Positions 50,704-60,016 of a stretch of DNA of 64,000 nucleotides are shown in pieces. Made by a program: the position numbers and the translations under genes. The first letter of the stretch is position 1; each line of letters begins with the position of its first letter. The notes under the pieces are model-generated. The model worked only from the letters and a program-made list of their open reading frames with translations. It had not been told where the DNA came from and made no database searches. Origin of the DNA: Natronosporangium sp035305625. Its GTDB lineage: Bacteria; Actinomycetota; Actinomycetes; Mycobacteriales; Micromonosporaceae. The stretch spans positions 434,001-498,000 of the forward strand of contig CAWEKD010000007.1 in assembly GCA_963809545.1 (NCBI GenBank), written 5' to 3'.

Positions 50704-51900
50704 GTGCCCGAACCGCTGACCGCCCCCCGAGACGGCGTCCCCGTCCCGGTTACCACCGCCACCGCGCTCGCCGCTGCGGTCGAGCGGTTGGCCGGCGGGA
50801 CCGGTCCGGTGGCGGCCGACGCCGAACGGGCCTCTGGTTACCGCTACTCGCAGCGGGCCTACCTGGTGCAGCTCCGTCGGGAGGGCGCCGGGACGGTGCT
50901 GATCGACCCGCTCCCCCTGCCCGACCTGTCTTCGCTCGATCGCGCGCTGGCCGACGTCGAGTGGGTGCTGCACGCCGCTGGGCAGGATCTGCCGTGCCTG
51001 GCGGAGCTGGGAATCCGTCCCCGCCGGCTGTTCGATACCGAATTGGCCGCCCGGCTGGCGGGATTTGAGCGCGTGGGTCTCGCTTCCCTGACTGAGCAGC
51101 TCCTGGGCTACACGCTGGACAAGCACCACTCCTCCGCGGACTGGTCCACCCGGCCCCTGCCGCAGACCTGGTTGACCTACGCGGCCTTGGACGTGGAGCT
51201 GCTGGTGCCGCTGCGGGACCTGTTGGCGGAAGAGCTGCGCCGGCAAGGTAAGGACGAGTGGGCCGGGCAGGAGTTCGCCGCGCTGGTGGCTGCCGCCGAC
51301 CGCCCGCGCCGGCCACGCCCGGACCCCTGGCGCCGCACCTCCGGCATCCATCGCATCCGCGGCGCCCGGGCTCTGGCCCGGGTCCGTGCCCTGTGGTACG
51401 CCCGCGACGAGATCGCGGCCCGCCGTGACCTCGCCCCCGGCCGCGTGCTGCCGGACTCCGCGATCGTGGCCGCCGCCGAGGCGGACCCGACCGACATCTC
51501 GGCGCTGCTGCGGCTACCCGGCTTCGGGGGCCGCTCCGGGCGGCGGCTGGCCCGCACCTGGCTCGCGGCCCTGGCCGAGGCCCGGGAGCTGCCCGAGGAA
51601 GAGCTTCCCACCCCACCGATCACCGAGGGCCCGCCCCCCGCGCATCGCTGGGCCGAGCGCGATCCGGTCGCGGCCAACCGGCTGGCCCGGGCGCGGGCGG
51701 TGGTGACTGAGCTCGCCGCCACTCACCGGCTGCCGCCAGAAAACCTACTCACCCCGGAGTACGTACGGCGGCTGTCCTGGGATCCACCGGAGCCGGTGAC
51801 CACGGCGACCGTGGCGGAGGCGTTGACGGGGCTGGGGGCGCGTCCGTGGCAAGTGGACCTGACCGCCGCGCGGCTCGCCGAGGCGTTGACCGCCGCGTAG
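50704..51900 (+). CDS. rnd: Ribonuclease D-like 3'-5' exonuclease
   Basis: 398 residues. The DEDD exonuclease domain has Asp and Glu in VAADAERASGYRYSQRA, Asp in LHAAGQDLPCLAEL and the last Asp with Tyr in TYAALDVELLVPL. HRDC-type domains follow: ALARVRALWYARDEIAARRD, LPDSAIVAAAEADP, LLRLPGFGGRSGRRL. Its role is in RNA 3'-end processing or decay. The GTG is probably leaderless. It is separated from the secreted protease by a terminator and lies downstream of DUF3000 in the same direction, with the membrane pair between them on the other strand. Confidence 0.92.
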   Translation: MPEPLTAPRDGVPVPVTTATALAAAVERLAGGTGPVAADAERASGYRYSQRAYLVQLRREGAGTVLIDPLPLPDLSSLDRALADVEWVLHAAGQDLPCLAELGIRPRRLFDTELAARLAGFERVGLASLTEQLLGYTLDKHHSSADWSTRPLPQTWLTYAALDVELLVPLRDLLAEELRRQGKDEWAGQEFAALVAAADRPRRPRPDPWRRTSGIHRIRGARALARVRALWYARDEIAARRDLAPGRVLPDSAIVAAAEADPTDISALLRLPGFGGRSGRRLARTWLAALAEARELPEEELPTPPITEGPPPAHRWAERDPVAANRLARARAVVTELAATHRLPPENLLTPEYVRRLSWDPPEPVTTATVAEALTGLGARPWQVDLTAARLAEALTAA

Positions 51901-51960
51901 CCGCCCCTGCCCCGCCTCGTGGTGAGGCCACCGGCCGGAGCACTGGTCGACCAGAGCAGA

Positions 51961-51993
51961 GCTGGGGGTGGGCGCGGTGCGCCCACCCCCAGC
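51961..51993. terminator. Terminator between rnd and the S1 protease gene
   Basis: A 15-bp perfect stem (51961-51975/51979-51993) with a 3-nt loop between convergent genes. Confidence 0.75.
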
Positions 51994-52017
51994 CGGGTAC
52001 CGCCTTACCGGTGTTAA

Positions 52018-53547
52018 CTACGGCGCGTTGATACCGACGATGTAGTTACCGGAGCCGGAGTAGGAGTACACCATGTACCGGTAGTAGCCCGGCGTGCCGT
52101 TGTAGGTGATGGTCTCGTTGCTCGTCGGGCTCAACGAGCTCGCCACCGTCACCCAGCTGTAGCCGTTGTACTTCTGCAGGTACAGGTCGAAGTCGGCGTT
52201 GCTGGGGCCGTTCAGGCAACCCTGGTGGGTGCCGGAGTCCGACTCGTACCAGTAGCTGCCGTTCGGCTCGTAGTCCCGGGCGCCGGTGCCCGTCAGGTAC
52301 CAGCTGAAGACGTTGTTGTAGGTGGTGCAGTCGGTGCCCGGCGGGGGCGGAGGCGGCGGAGTGCCACCACCACCGCTGGTGGTCAACGTCAGGCCGTAGA
52401 CCTGCAGGATCTCGTTCACCGGCTGGAAGTAGGTGGTGCCACCGTAGGTGCAGTTACCGGAGCCGCCGGAGGTGACCCCCTGCGCCTGCTGACCGCTCAG
52501 CCACGAGCCACCCGAGTCACCCGGCTCCGCGCAGGCGTTGGTCCGGGTCAGGCCGTACACCGCGCCCTGGGCGTAGTTGACGGTCTGGTTCTTGGCCTGG
52601 ATGGTGCCGCAGCGCCAGCCGGTGGTGGAACCGGACCGGCACACCGACGCACCGATCGCGGCCTCCTGCGAACCGGCCACGGTGACGTTGCCGCCGCTGT
52701 AGTTGTTCACCCACGGCCGCGGGGTCCAGTTCGAGTTGACCTGCACCCAGCCGTAGTCGTTCCCCGGGAAGCTGGAGCCGCGCACCGTCCCCTGGGAAAC
52801 CTGGTTGTAGCCGCGGGTGGTGGTGCCGACCCCGCCGCAGTGGCCGGCGGTCACGAATCCACCGGTGACGGCGAACCCGATCGAGCAACGGCTGTTGCCC
52901 GGGTAGTACGCGTCACCGCCGCGCACGTCGTACAGCGTCCGGGGCTGTTCCTCGGAGACTTCCACCACGACGGCGTCCGCCTCCACCCCGCTGGCCTCAA
53001 TGAACTCCGCCGCGGCCGCCTCCGAACCGGGGGTGGCGAGCACAACCACGGTGTTGTCCGTGACGTCCACGTACCAGCCGGTGATCTGCCGGTGGTCCGG
53101 ACGCGCCGCCTGGTCCAGCTGCTCCTTGACGGTGTCCAGTTCAGCCTGGCTGTGGGTCACCAGTACCGGGTGGACACCGAGGTCCCGCAGGACCGCCGCG
53201 TGGTCCGGGTCGGTCACGCCGACCACCAGCTCCTGGGTGTCCGACAGCCACGCGCCGCCGAAGTCCTCTCCCAGCTGGGTCTCGAGCTTCGTGGCCATGC
53301 GGGAGGCCAGGTCCTCCTTGGCCAGCCGGGCCCGGGCCTGGTCGGCGGACAACCCCAGATCCCGCTGCATCGCGGCGAGCATTTCCGGGGAGGCGGCATC
53401 GACGGCGCCGCTGCTGACCGCGGAGTCCGGGGTGTCAGCGGTGCCCATACTCGGAGTGGCGACGGCGGCCGAGGGGGCGGTGAACGCCACCGCCATCCCG
53501 GCCCCGGCCGCGACTACTGCCAGCTTCCTGGCCAGTCTTCGGTCCAT
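52018..53547 (-). CDS. Secreted S1 (streptogrisin/alpha-lytic type) protease with C-terminal PPC-like domain
   Basis: 509 residues. A signal peptide (ARKLAVVAAGAGMAVAFTAP) is followed by a prodomain (about 50-215; MLAAMQRDLGLSADQARARL, HRQITGWYVDVTDNTVVV). The mature protease begins near DVRGGDAYYPG, with His in VTAGHCGGVG, Asp in GNDYGWVQV and Ser in EPGDSGGSWLSG. A Gly/Pro linker leads to about 100 residues (TYNNVFSWYLTGTG, NADFDLYLQKYNGYSW) typical of a prepeptidase C-terminal/beta-sandwich domain. The prodomain assists folding and is cut off, as in streptogrisins. The ATG at 53547 has AGGAG 7 nt upstream. The LysR gene lies 95 nt upstream on the same strand. Confidence 0.92.
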   Translation of the reverse strand: MDRRLARKLAVVAAGAGMAVAFTAPSAAVATPSMGTADTPDSAVSSGAVDAASPEMLAAMQRDLGLSADQARARLAKEDLASRMATKLETQLGEDFGGAWLSDTQELVVGVTDPDHAAVLRDLGVHPVLVTHSQAELDTVKEQLDQAARPDHRQITGWYVDVTDNTVVVLATPGSEAAAAEFIEASGVEADAVVVEVSEEQPRTLYDVRGGDAYYPGNSRCSIGFAVTGGFVTAGHCGGVGTTTRGYNQVSQGTVRGSSFPGNDYGWVQVNSNWTPRPWVNNYSGGNVTVAGSQEAAIGASVCRSGSTTGWRCGTIQAKNQTVNYAQGAVYGLTRTNACAEPGDSGGSWLSGQQAQGVTSGGSGNCTYGGTTYFQPVNEILQVYGLTLTTSGGGGTPPPPPPPGTDCTTYNNVFSWYLTGTGARDYEPNGSYWYESDSGTHQGCLNGPSNADFDLYLQKYNGYSWVTVASSLSPTSNETITYNGTPGYYRYMVYSYSGSGNYIVGINAP

Positions 53548-53642
53548 AGTGCGACTCCTCACGGGGGTTGTGGAGGAAGTCCTCCTCGGGGGTTTCTGTC
53601 ACCGTATGGGAGTCATAGCCATCAGGGGATATATCAATTTAG

Positions 53643-54601
53643 CTATAACGTCACCGCACCGAATCCCGGCCGCCCCTCCAGCCACTTGACAAACCGGGGC
53701 GATCGCTGGGCCGCGTCCTGGTAGGACTCGACCGCGAACCGCACCATCTGCCCGGACATCGCCGCCATGGACGACTGCGGATGCCAGCCCAGGAGGTGTC
53801 GCCACCGTAACGGCGCGCCGGCGATCGGCATCGCCACCAAGCCGGGCGGCGGCCGAAAGCTGGACTGGCACAGCGCCACCGCCTCCCCCACTTCGACCAG
53901 TTCCATGCAGGTGCGAGGGTCCCCCTCGTACACCGCGCGGGGAGTGAATCCGGCTCGCACACAGCAGGCGGTGAAGCAGTCCCGCAGGCAGCTGCGGCCC
54001 GGCACCGCCGCCCACTGGGCATCGGCCAGGTCCGCCAAATCCACTTCGTCTCCGCCCGCCAACGGATGACTCTCCGGCAGCAGGACGAACACCGCGTCCA
54101 CGGCGATCACCTGCCAGGCCAGCTCGTGGTCGGTGGGTGGAGCGGCGTCGCCGCACGTGCCGATCAGGATGAAGTCCAGCCGACCGGCGGCCAACTGGTC
54201 ACTGAGTTCGGTCGCGGACCAGGACGCGTCGATGGCCAGCTCCGCCCCGGGTTCCGAGGTCGCGATCCGGTGTACCAGGCCACTGAGGATGGGGCCGTTG
54301 ACCGAGCCGATCCGGTACCGCCGGGGGGATTCTCCGCGTACCAACCGCGCCGCCTCGGCCTGTAGCCCTTGCACCGCGGGTAGACCACCCGGGCTCGGCT
54401 GAGGACCAGCTCTCCCAACGGGGTGGGGCGGGCGCCTCGCCGGTCCCGTTCGAACAACGCTCCCCCGAGCGCCCGCTCGATGCGTTGCAACTGGGCGGTA
54501 AGTGCGGGCTGCGCGATGCCCAACGCCGACGCCGCCTTGGACAGGCTTCCCTGGTCAGCGATCGCGCACACGATCTGCAGGTGCCGCAGCTCCAGCTTCA
54601 T
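53643..54601 (-). pseudogene. LysR-family transcriptional regulator, single frameshift as read
   Basis: About 320 residues. The N-terminal winged helix is MKLELRHLQIVCAIADQGSL, SKAASALGIAQPALTAQLQR, IERALGGALFERD. The effector domain in a second frame includes YRIGSVNGPILSGLV, LDFILIGTCGDAAPP and PESHPLAGGDEVDL. One base is missing near 54380, between SRARVV and QGLQAEAARL. It could control the S1 protease downstream or the divergent fadAB genes; the 256-bp AT-richer gap upstream (54602-54857), with GGGGAGGTCCCC near 54713-54724, may hold its sites. The substrate is unknown. Confidence 0.8.
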
Positions 54602-54857
54602 GGCCGAGACGGTAGGGCTATTTCTCCTGAACCGGAAGACTCTGAGGTATGGAAGATCAAAATTGCCGGGAGGTCTCCGATATACCGGACTAATCCTTTG
54701 ATCCCCTCTTAAGGGGAGGTCCCCTCTTCGGCGCAACCATGGAGAAGACGCCTTTTCTGAGGCTATACGCGGCTGTCGGGCACCTTCCTCCCCCACCGGG
54801 GACAGTTACTGGCGGGTAGCATCAGCGGGAGGAACCAGATCCGTGAGGAGGCTCGCT

Positions 54858-56052
54858 GTGCCACGAACAGTCCGGGACGTGGTGTTCGTCGACGGCGTGC
54901 GGACGCCCTTCGGCAAGGCCGGCGGCATGTACGCCCGTACCCGCGCCGACGACCTGGTGGTCCGGTGCATCCGGGAGCTGCTCCGGCGCCATCCGCACCT
55001 CCCCCTGAGCGACTCGGGGAGGTGGCGATCGCGGCCACCACCCAGATCGGCGACCAGGGCCTGACCATCGGCCGGACCGCGGCGCTGCTGGCCGGGATCC
55101 CCCAGACCGTGCCGGGCTGGCGATGGACCGGATGTGCGCCGGTGCGATGACCGCGGTGACCACCGTCGCCGGGGGGATCGCCATGGGCGCCTACGACGTG
55201 GCGCTAGCCGGCGGAGTGGAGCGCATGGGCCGCCACCCGATGGGGGAAGGAGTCGACCCCAACCCGCGTTTCCTGGCCGAGCGGTTGGTGGACCCGTCCG
55301 CCCTGGTGATGGGCAAGACCGCCGAGAACCTGCACGACCGGCTGCCCCACCTCACCCGTGAGCGGGCGGACGCGTTCGCCCTGGCGTCCCAGGAGAAGAC
55401 CGCCAAGGCGTACGCCGACGGCAAGATCCCTCCGGACCTGGTGCCGGTGGCGGTGCGGGACGAGGAGGGCGCCTGGGGGCTGGCCACCGTCGACGAGGCG
55501 CCGCGGGAGACCTCACTGGAGGCGCTGGCGGGGCTACGGACTCCGTTCCGGCCCCACGGCCGGGTGACCGCCGGCAACGCCGCAGGGCTCAACGACGGCG
55601 CCACCGCCTGCCTGATCGCCGCCGAGGAGACCGCCGCCGAGCTGGGCCTGCCGGTGGGGATGCGGCTGGTGTCGTACGCGTTCGCCGGGGTGGAGCCGGA
55701 GGTGATGGGGATCGGGCCGATCCCGTCCACCGAGAAGGCGCTGCGGCTGGCGGGACTGTCCATCGACGACATCGGCCTGTTTGAGCTGAACGAGGCGTTC
55801 GCGGTACAGGTGCTGGCGTTCCTGGACCACTTCGGGATCGCCGACGACGACCCACGAGTCAACCCGTGGGGTGGGGCGATCGCGGTCGGGCACCCACTGG
55901 CCGCCTCCGGGGTCCGACTGATGATCCAGCTGGCCCGGCAGTTCGCCGAGAATCCGCAGGTCCGGTACGGACTGACCGCGATGTGCATCGGCATCGGCAT
56001 GGGCGGCACCGTGATCTGGGAAAACCCGCACTGGCAGGAAGGGGCGAAGTGA
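54858..56052 (+). pseudogene. fadA: Acetyl-CoA C-acyltransferase (thiolase), two frameshifts as read
   Basis: About 398 residues after correction. It catalyses the last step of fatty-acid beta-oxidation. Start VPRTVRDVVFVDGVRTPFGK; the nucleophilic Cys is in DRMCAGAMTAV; the C-terminal catalytic His and Cys are in AIAVGHPLAASG and TAMCIGIGMGG. One base is missing near 55010 (before LGEVAIAATTQIGDQG) and one near 55112 (before AMDRMCAG). The GTG at 54858 has AGGAGG upstream. Its stop overlaps the fadB GTG (GTGA), so the two subunits of the beta-oxidation complex are co-translated. Confidence 0.88.
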
Positions 56053-58112
56053 ACCTCGAGTTTCCCGACGAAGTGGTCACCCGGGCGCTGCTGCGCCGGG
56101 TGGACGTCCCGGGGCTGGAGCGCCCCGCGGCGCTGATCACTCTGGACAACGGGCACGACCACACCCGGCCGAACACGTTCGGGCCGGCCGGCCTGGCCAA
56201 TCTGGAGCAGGCCATCGAGGAGGTGCTGGCCAGCGAGCCCGCGTTCATCGCGGTGACCGGCAAGCCGTACGTGTTCTGCGTAGGTGCCGACCTCAAGGGG
56301 TTGGCGCTGCTGCGGACGCGGGAACAGGCCCGGGCGGTCGGGCAGCTCGGGCACCGGGTGTTCGCCCGGTTGAAGGACTCGCCCGTGCCCACGTTCGCGT
56401 TCATCAACGGCGCGGCCATGGGCGGCGGTCTGGAGCTGGCCCTGCACTGCCACTACCGCACCCTCTCCAGTGGGGCCCGGGCGCTGGCCCTGCCGGAGGT
56501 GATGCTCGGGCTGGTACCGGGCTGGGGCGGCACCCAGTTGCTGCCGAATCTGATCGGGATCGCCGGCGCCGCCCAGGTGATCATCCAGAACCCGTTGCAG
56601 CAGAACCGGATGCTGCGCCCAGAACAGGCCCACGAACTGGGGATCGCCGACGTGCTGCTGGAGCCGGCCGACTTCCTGGAGCGCTCCCTGGAGTGGGCGG
56701 CCGGAGTGGTCCGGGGCGAGGTCACGGTGTCCCGGCCGGAGGTGGACCGGGACCTGTGGGAGCAGGTGGTGTTCTTCGCCCGCCAGCAGCTCGACCAGCG
56801 GCTGCACGGGTCGGTCCCCGCGGCGTACCGGGCGCTGGATCTGCTGGCGATGGCCCGGGACGCCAGCTTCGCTGACGGCACCGCCGCCGAGGACGAGGCG
56901 CTGGCCGACCTGGCGGTCAGCCCGCAGCTACGGGCCGGCCTGTACGCGTTCGACCTGGTGCAGCGCCGGGCCAAGCGCCCGGCCGGGGCGCCGGACGCGA
57001 GCCTGGCCCGCGAGGTCGGCAAGGTCGGCATCGTGGGCGCGGGGCTGATGGCCAGCCAGCTGGCGTTGCTGTTCGCCCGCCGGCTGGAGGTCCCGGTGGT
57101 GTTGACCGACCTGGACCAGGAGCGAGTGGACAAGGGACTGGCCTACCTCCACAAAGAAATCGACAAGCTGGTGGACAAGGGTCGGCTGAGCGCCGGCAAG
57201 GCCGCCACCCTGCGCAGCCTGGTGAGCGGGTCGGTGGACAAGTCGGCCTACGCCGGTGCCGACCTGGTCGTGGAAGCGGTGTTCGAAGACCTGGCGGTCA
57301 AGCGGCAGGTGTTCGCGGAACTGGAGGACGTGGTCAGCCCGGAGTGCGTCCTGGCCACCAACACCTCCTCGCTGTCGGTGTCGGCCATGGCGGAGGGGCT
57401 CCGGCACCCGGAGCGGGTGGTCGGCCTGCACTTCTTCAACCCGGTGGCGGTGATGCCACTGGTGGAGGTGGTACGCGCGGCCACCACCGACGACGCGACC
57501 CTGGCCACCGCGTTCGCGGTCGGCGCCCAGCTGAAGAAGTCGTGCGTGCTGGTCGGTGACGCGCCCGCGTTCGTGGTCAACCGGCTGCTGTTCCGGCTGT
57601 TCGGGGAGGTGTTCGCCGCGATCGACGCCGGCACGCCGCTGACCGAGGCGGACACCGCGCTGGATCCGCTCGGGCTGCCGATGCGGCCGCTGCGGCTGCT
57701 GGAGCTGGTGGGCGCGCCGGTCACCTACCACATTGCCCAGGTGATGCACGGGGCGTTCCCGGACCGGTTCCCGGTCAGCGAGAACCTGCGCCGGCTAGCC
57801 GAGTCGGGCAAGAGCAAGCTGCTGACCGAGGACGGTGAGCTGGACCCCGAGCTGGCCGCCCAACTGGTCACCGGGGACTCCCCCCGCTCCGCCGAGGAGG
57901 TGCGGGAGCGGGCGCTGACCGCGTTGGCCGACGAGATCCGGCGGATGCTGGACGAGGGGGTGGTCTCCGACCCGCGGGACATCGACCTGTGCTTGATCCT
58001 CGGCGCCGGGTGGCCGTTCCACCTCGGCGGGATCATCCCGTATCTGGACCGCACCGGCATCTCCGAGCGGGTCACCGGTGCCCGGTTCCTGCCGGAGGGC
58101 GTGGGTAGCTAA
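56049..58112 (+). CDS. fadB: Multifunctional beta-oxidation enzyme: enoyl-CoA hydratase / 3-hydroxyacyl-CoA dehydrogenase
   Basis: 687 residues. The N-terminal crotonase domain has the oxyanion loop in VFCVGADLKG and both catalytic Glu in GGGLELALHCHY and PEVMLGLVPGWGGTQ. The dehydrogenase part has the NAD-binding GIVGAGLMASQLALLFA, TNTSSLSVSAMAEGL and the catalytic His in GLHFFNPVAVMPLVEVV, and ends with GWPFHLGGIIPYLDRTG. It forms the trifunctional complex with FadA. The GTG at 56049 overlaps the fadA stop. A strong terminator lies directly after it. The frame is intact, in contrast to fadA. Confidence 0.95.
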   Translation: MNLEFPDEVVTRALLRRVDVPGLERPAALITLDNGHDHTRPNTFGPAGLANLEQAIEEVLASEPAFIAVTGKPYVFCVGADLKGLALLRTREQARAVGQLGHRVFARLKDSPVPTFAFINGAAMGGGLELALHCHYRTLSSGARALALPEVMLGLVPGWGGTQLLPNLIGIAGAAQVIIQNPLQQNRMLRPEQAHELGIADVLLEPADFLERSLEWAAGVVRGEVTVSRPEVDRDLWEQVVFFARQQLDQRLHGSVPAAYRALDLLAMARDASFADGTAAEDEALADLAVSPQLRAGLYAFDLVQRRAKRPAGAPDASLAREVGKVGIVGAGLMASQLALLFARRLEVPVVLTDLDQERVDKGLAYLHKEIDKLVDKGRLSAGKAATLRSLVSGSVDKSAYAGADLVVEAVFEDLAVKRQVFAELEDVVSPECVLATNTSSLSVSAMAEGLRHPERVVGLHFFNPVAVMPLVEVVRAATTDDATLATAFAVGAQLKKSCVLVGDAPAFVVNRLLFRLFGEVFAAIDAGTPLTEADTALDPLGLPMRPLRLLELVGAPVTYHIAQVMHGAFPDRFPVSENLRRLAESGKSKLLTEDGELDPELAAQLVTGDSPRSAEEVRERALTALADEIRRMLDEGVVSDPRDIDLCLILGAGWPFHLGGIIPYLDRTGISERVTGARFLPEGVGS

Positions 58113-58117
58113 CTGAC

Positions 58118-58165
58118 CCGGTGGGCCGGGGTGCGGTCGAAGGTGGCGGCACCCCGGCCCACCGG
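58118..58165. terminator. Terminator of fadAB
   Basis: A 17-bp perfect stem (58118-58134/58149-58165) between the convergent fadB and sensor kinase genes. Confidence 0.78.
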
Positions 58166-58193
58166 CTCCTCGCCCTAGCCCGGTCTCGCTCCC

Positions 58194-59330
58194 CTACTGC
58201 CCGGTTCCGGCCGGTCGCGCGCTGGACCGGTGGTGGTCGGGGCGGCGAGTGGCCTGATCGCCGGTGGGCAGCCGAACCGTCACCTCCAACCCGCCGTCGG
58301 GGCGGGCCACCGCGTGCACAGTGCCGCCGTGCGCGTCACACACCGCCCGGACGATCGCCAGCCCGAGCCCCGCTCCGCGCGCGCCGGTGCGTTCCCGGCC
58401 GCCTCGCCGGAACGGTTCGAACAGCCCCGGCACATCCGCCGGCTCCACCTCGAATCCGGTGTTGGCCACCATCAACCACGCGGTCCGCGGGTCGGAGCCG
58501 GTGTACACCCACACCTGGCCGTGCAGATGGTTGTATCGGACCGCGTTCTCCACCAGGTTGCCGGCCAGCCGCTCCAGCAGGCTCGGATCCCCCACCACCG
58601 GCGCCGGCCGCAGGTCGGTGGTGATCTGCAGACTCATCCGGCGGGCCTCCGGAGCGGCCGCGCTCAACGCCGTCGCGGTCGCGTCCGCCAGGTCGATGGC
58701 GACCTTACGGGCCAGCCGGCGCCCGGACTGGGCCTCGCTGCGGGCCAACACCAGCAGCGCATCCACCAGACTGTTGGCGCGCTCCGAGGCGCTCCGGACC
58801 ACCTGGGCCATGCGCCGGTACTCCGCCAGATCGGCCTGCGGGTCGTCGAGGGTCACGTCCACTTCGGTGCGCATCACCGCCAGCGGCGTGCGCAACTCGT
58901 GCGAAGCGTTGGCCACGAACCGCTTCTGGCTGTCGAACGCCTGCGCCAACCGGTCCAGCATCGCGTCGAAGGTGTCGGCCAGCTCCGCCACCTCGTCGTC
59001 GGCACCGGCGTAGTTGATCCGCTCGTCGAGGTTCTGTTCCCCGAGCCGTTGCGCGGTGGCGGTCACTTGATGCAACGGCTCCAAAGCCCGCCCCACCAAC
59101 ACCCACGCGGCCAGCATCCCGACCGCGGTGACCACCAACAGCGCCGGCACCGCCGAGACCACCAGCGGGATCGGATCACCCCACCGCCACCAGCTCAGTC
59201 CAATCAGGACCAACCCGGCGGCTAGCAGGAGCGCCCCGGTCAGCAGGGTCAGCCGCAGCCGCAGGGTCGGGCGCAACGAGGGCCGCCGGGCGGCCCGATC
59301 ACTCTGCCCGGCGGGGTTGGCACCGGTCAC
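58194..59330 (-). CDS. Sensor histidine kinase
   Basis: 378 residues. Two membrane helices (about 30-48 and 57-78) with almost no extracytoplasmic loop between them, then HAMP, the phosphoacceptor His144 in NASHELRTPLAV, the N box NLVENAVRYN and the G box GARGAGLGLAIVRAV. The lack of a sensor loop suggests that it reads a membrane or internal signal. The GTG overlaps the response-regulator stop by 4 nt. It is the second gene of the pair. Confidence 0.93.
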   Translation of the reverse strand: MTGANPAGQSDRAARRPSLRPTLRLRLTLLTGALLLAAGLVLIGLSWWRWGDPIPLVVSAVPALLVVTAVGMLAAWVLVGRALEPLHQVTATAQRLGEQNLDERINYAGADDEVAELADTFDAMLDRLAQAFDSQKRFVANASHELRTPLAVMRTEVDVTLDDPQADLAEYRRMAQVVRSASERANSLVDALLVLARSEAQSGRRLARKVAIDLADATATALSAAAPEARRMSLQITTDLRPAPVVGDPSLLERLAGNLVENAVRYNHLHGQVWVYTGSDPRTAWLMVANTGFEVEPADVPGLFEPFRRGGRERTGARGAGLGLAIVRAVCDAHGGTVHAVARPDGGLEVTVRLPTGDQATRRPDHHRSSARPAGTGQ

Positions 59331-59995
59331 GATCCGTCCATCGGCACCCGGTAACCGGAGCCGACCACGGTCTCGATCAACGGCGGATCTCCGAGCTTGC
59401 GGCGCAGGCTCCGCATGGTCACTCGGACGGTGGTGGTGAACGGGTCAGCGTTGGCGTCCCACACCCGCTCCAGCAGCTCCTCACTGGAGACCACCGCTCC
59501 CCGGGCCGCCAAGAGCACCTCCAGCACCCCGAACTCTTTCCGGGTCAACTCCACCGGCTGACCGCCGCGCGTGACGGTGCGCCGGGCAGGGTCGAGCACC
59601 AGGTCGCCGACGGTGAACACCGGTGGGGTGGGCGGGGTAGCGCGCCGGCCCAGCGCCCGCACCCGGGCGACCAACTCGTTGAACGCGAACGGCTTGGGCA
59701 GGTAGTCGTCCGCCCCCAGGTGCAGCCCCTCCACCCGGTCGTCCACGCTCCCGGAAGCGGTCAGCATCAGCACCCGTGTCAAGGCCCCGGAGGCGGCCAG
59801 CTCCGTACAGATCTCGTCCCCGTGTCTACCGGGCAGGTCCCGGTCGAGCACCACCACGTCGTACCGGGTCACGAACGCCATCTCGTGACCGGTGTCGCCG
59901 TCGTACGCCACATCCACCGCCATCCCGTGCCGGCGCAGACCGCGGGCGATGGCGTCGGCCAGGTCGCGCTCGTCCTCCACCACCAGCACTCGCAT
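59327..59995 (-). CDS. OmpR-family response regulator
   Basis: 222 residues. The receiver domain starts MRVLVVEDERDLADA; phospho-Asp51 is in VVVLDRDLPG, Thr in MLTASGS and Lys in YLPKPFAFNEL. The C-terminal winged helix is VELTRKEFGVLEVLL to VRVTMRSLRRKLGDP, then VVGSGYRVP. The ATG at 59995 is 6 nt after TAGGTT on the minus strand, so it is probably leaderless. It is co-transcribed with the kinase at 58194; the anchored propeller gene upstream ends 22 nt before it and may belong to the same pathway. Confidence 0.94.
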   Translation of the reverse strand: MRVLVVEDERDLADAIARGLRRHGMAVDVAYDGDTGHEMAFVTRYDVVVLDRDLPGRHGDEICTELAASGALTRVLMLTASGSVDDRVEGLHLGADDYLPKPFAFNELVARVRALGRRATPPTPPVFTVGDLVLDPARRTVTRGGQPVELTRKEFGVLEVLLAARGAVVSSEELLERVWDANADPFTTTVRVTMRSLRRKLGDPPLIETVVGSGYRVPMDGS

Positions 59996-60001
59996 GCGCC
60001 C

Positions 60002-60007
60002 AACCTA
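60002..60007 (-). promoter_or_regulatory. -10 element of the response-regulator gene
   Basis: TAGGTT on the minus strand with 6 nt to the ATG at 59995. Confidence 0.5.
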
Positions 60008-60016
60008 GCGTGCGGC

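Noticed and set aside
55191..56807. 538-codon minus-strand open frame
   Set aside because: Antisense to fadA and fadB; a GC-rich shadow with low-complexity Arg/Ser sequence.
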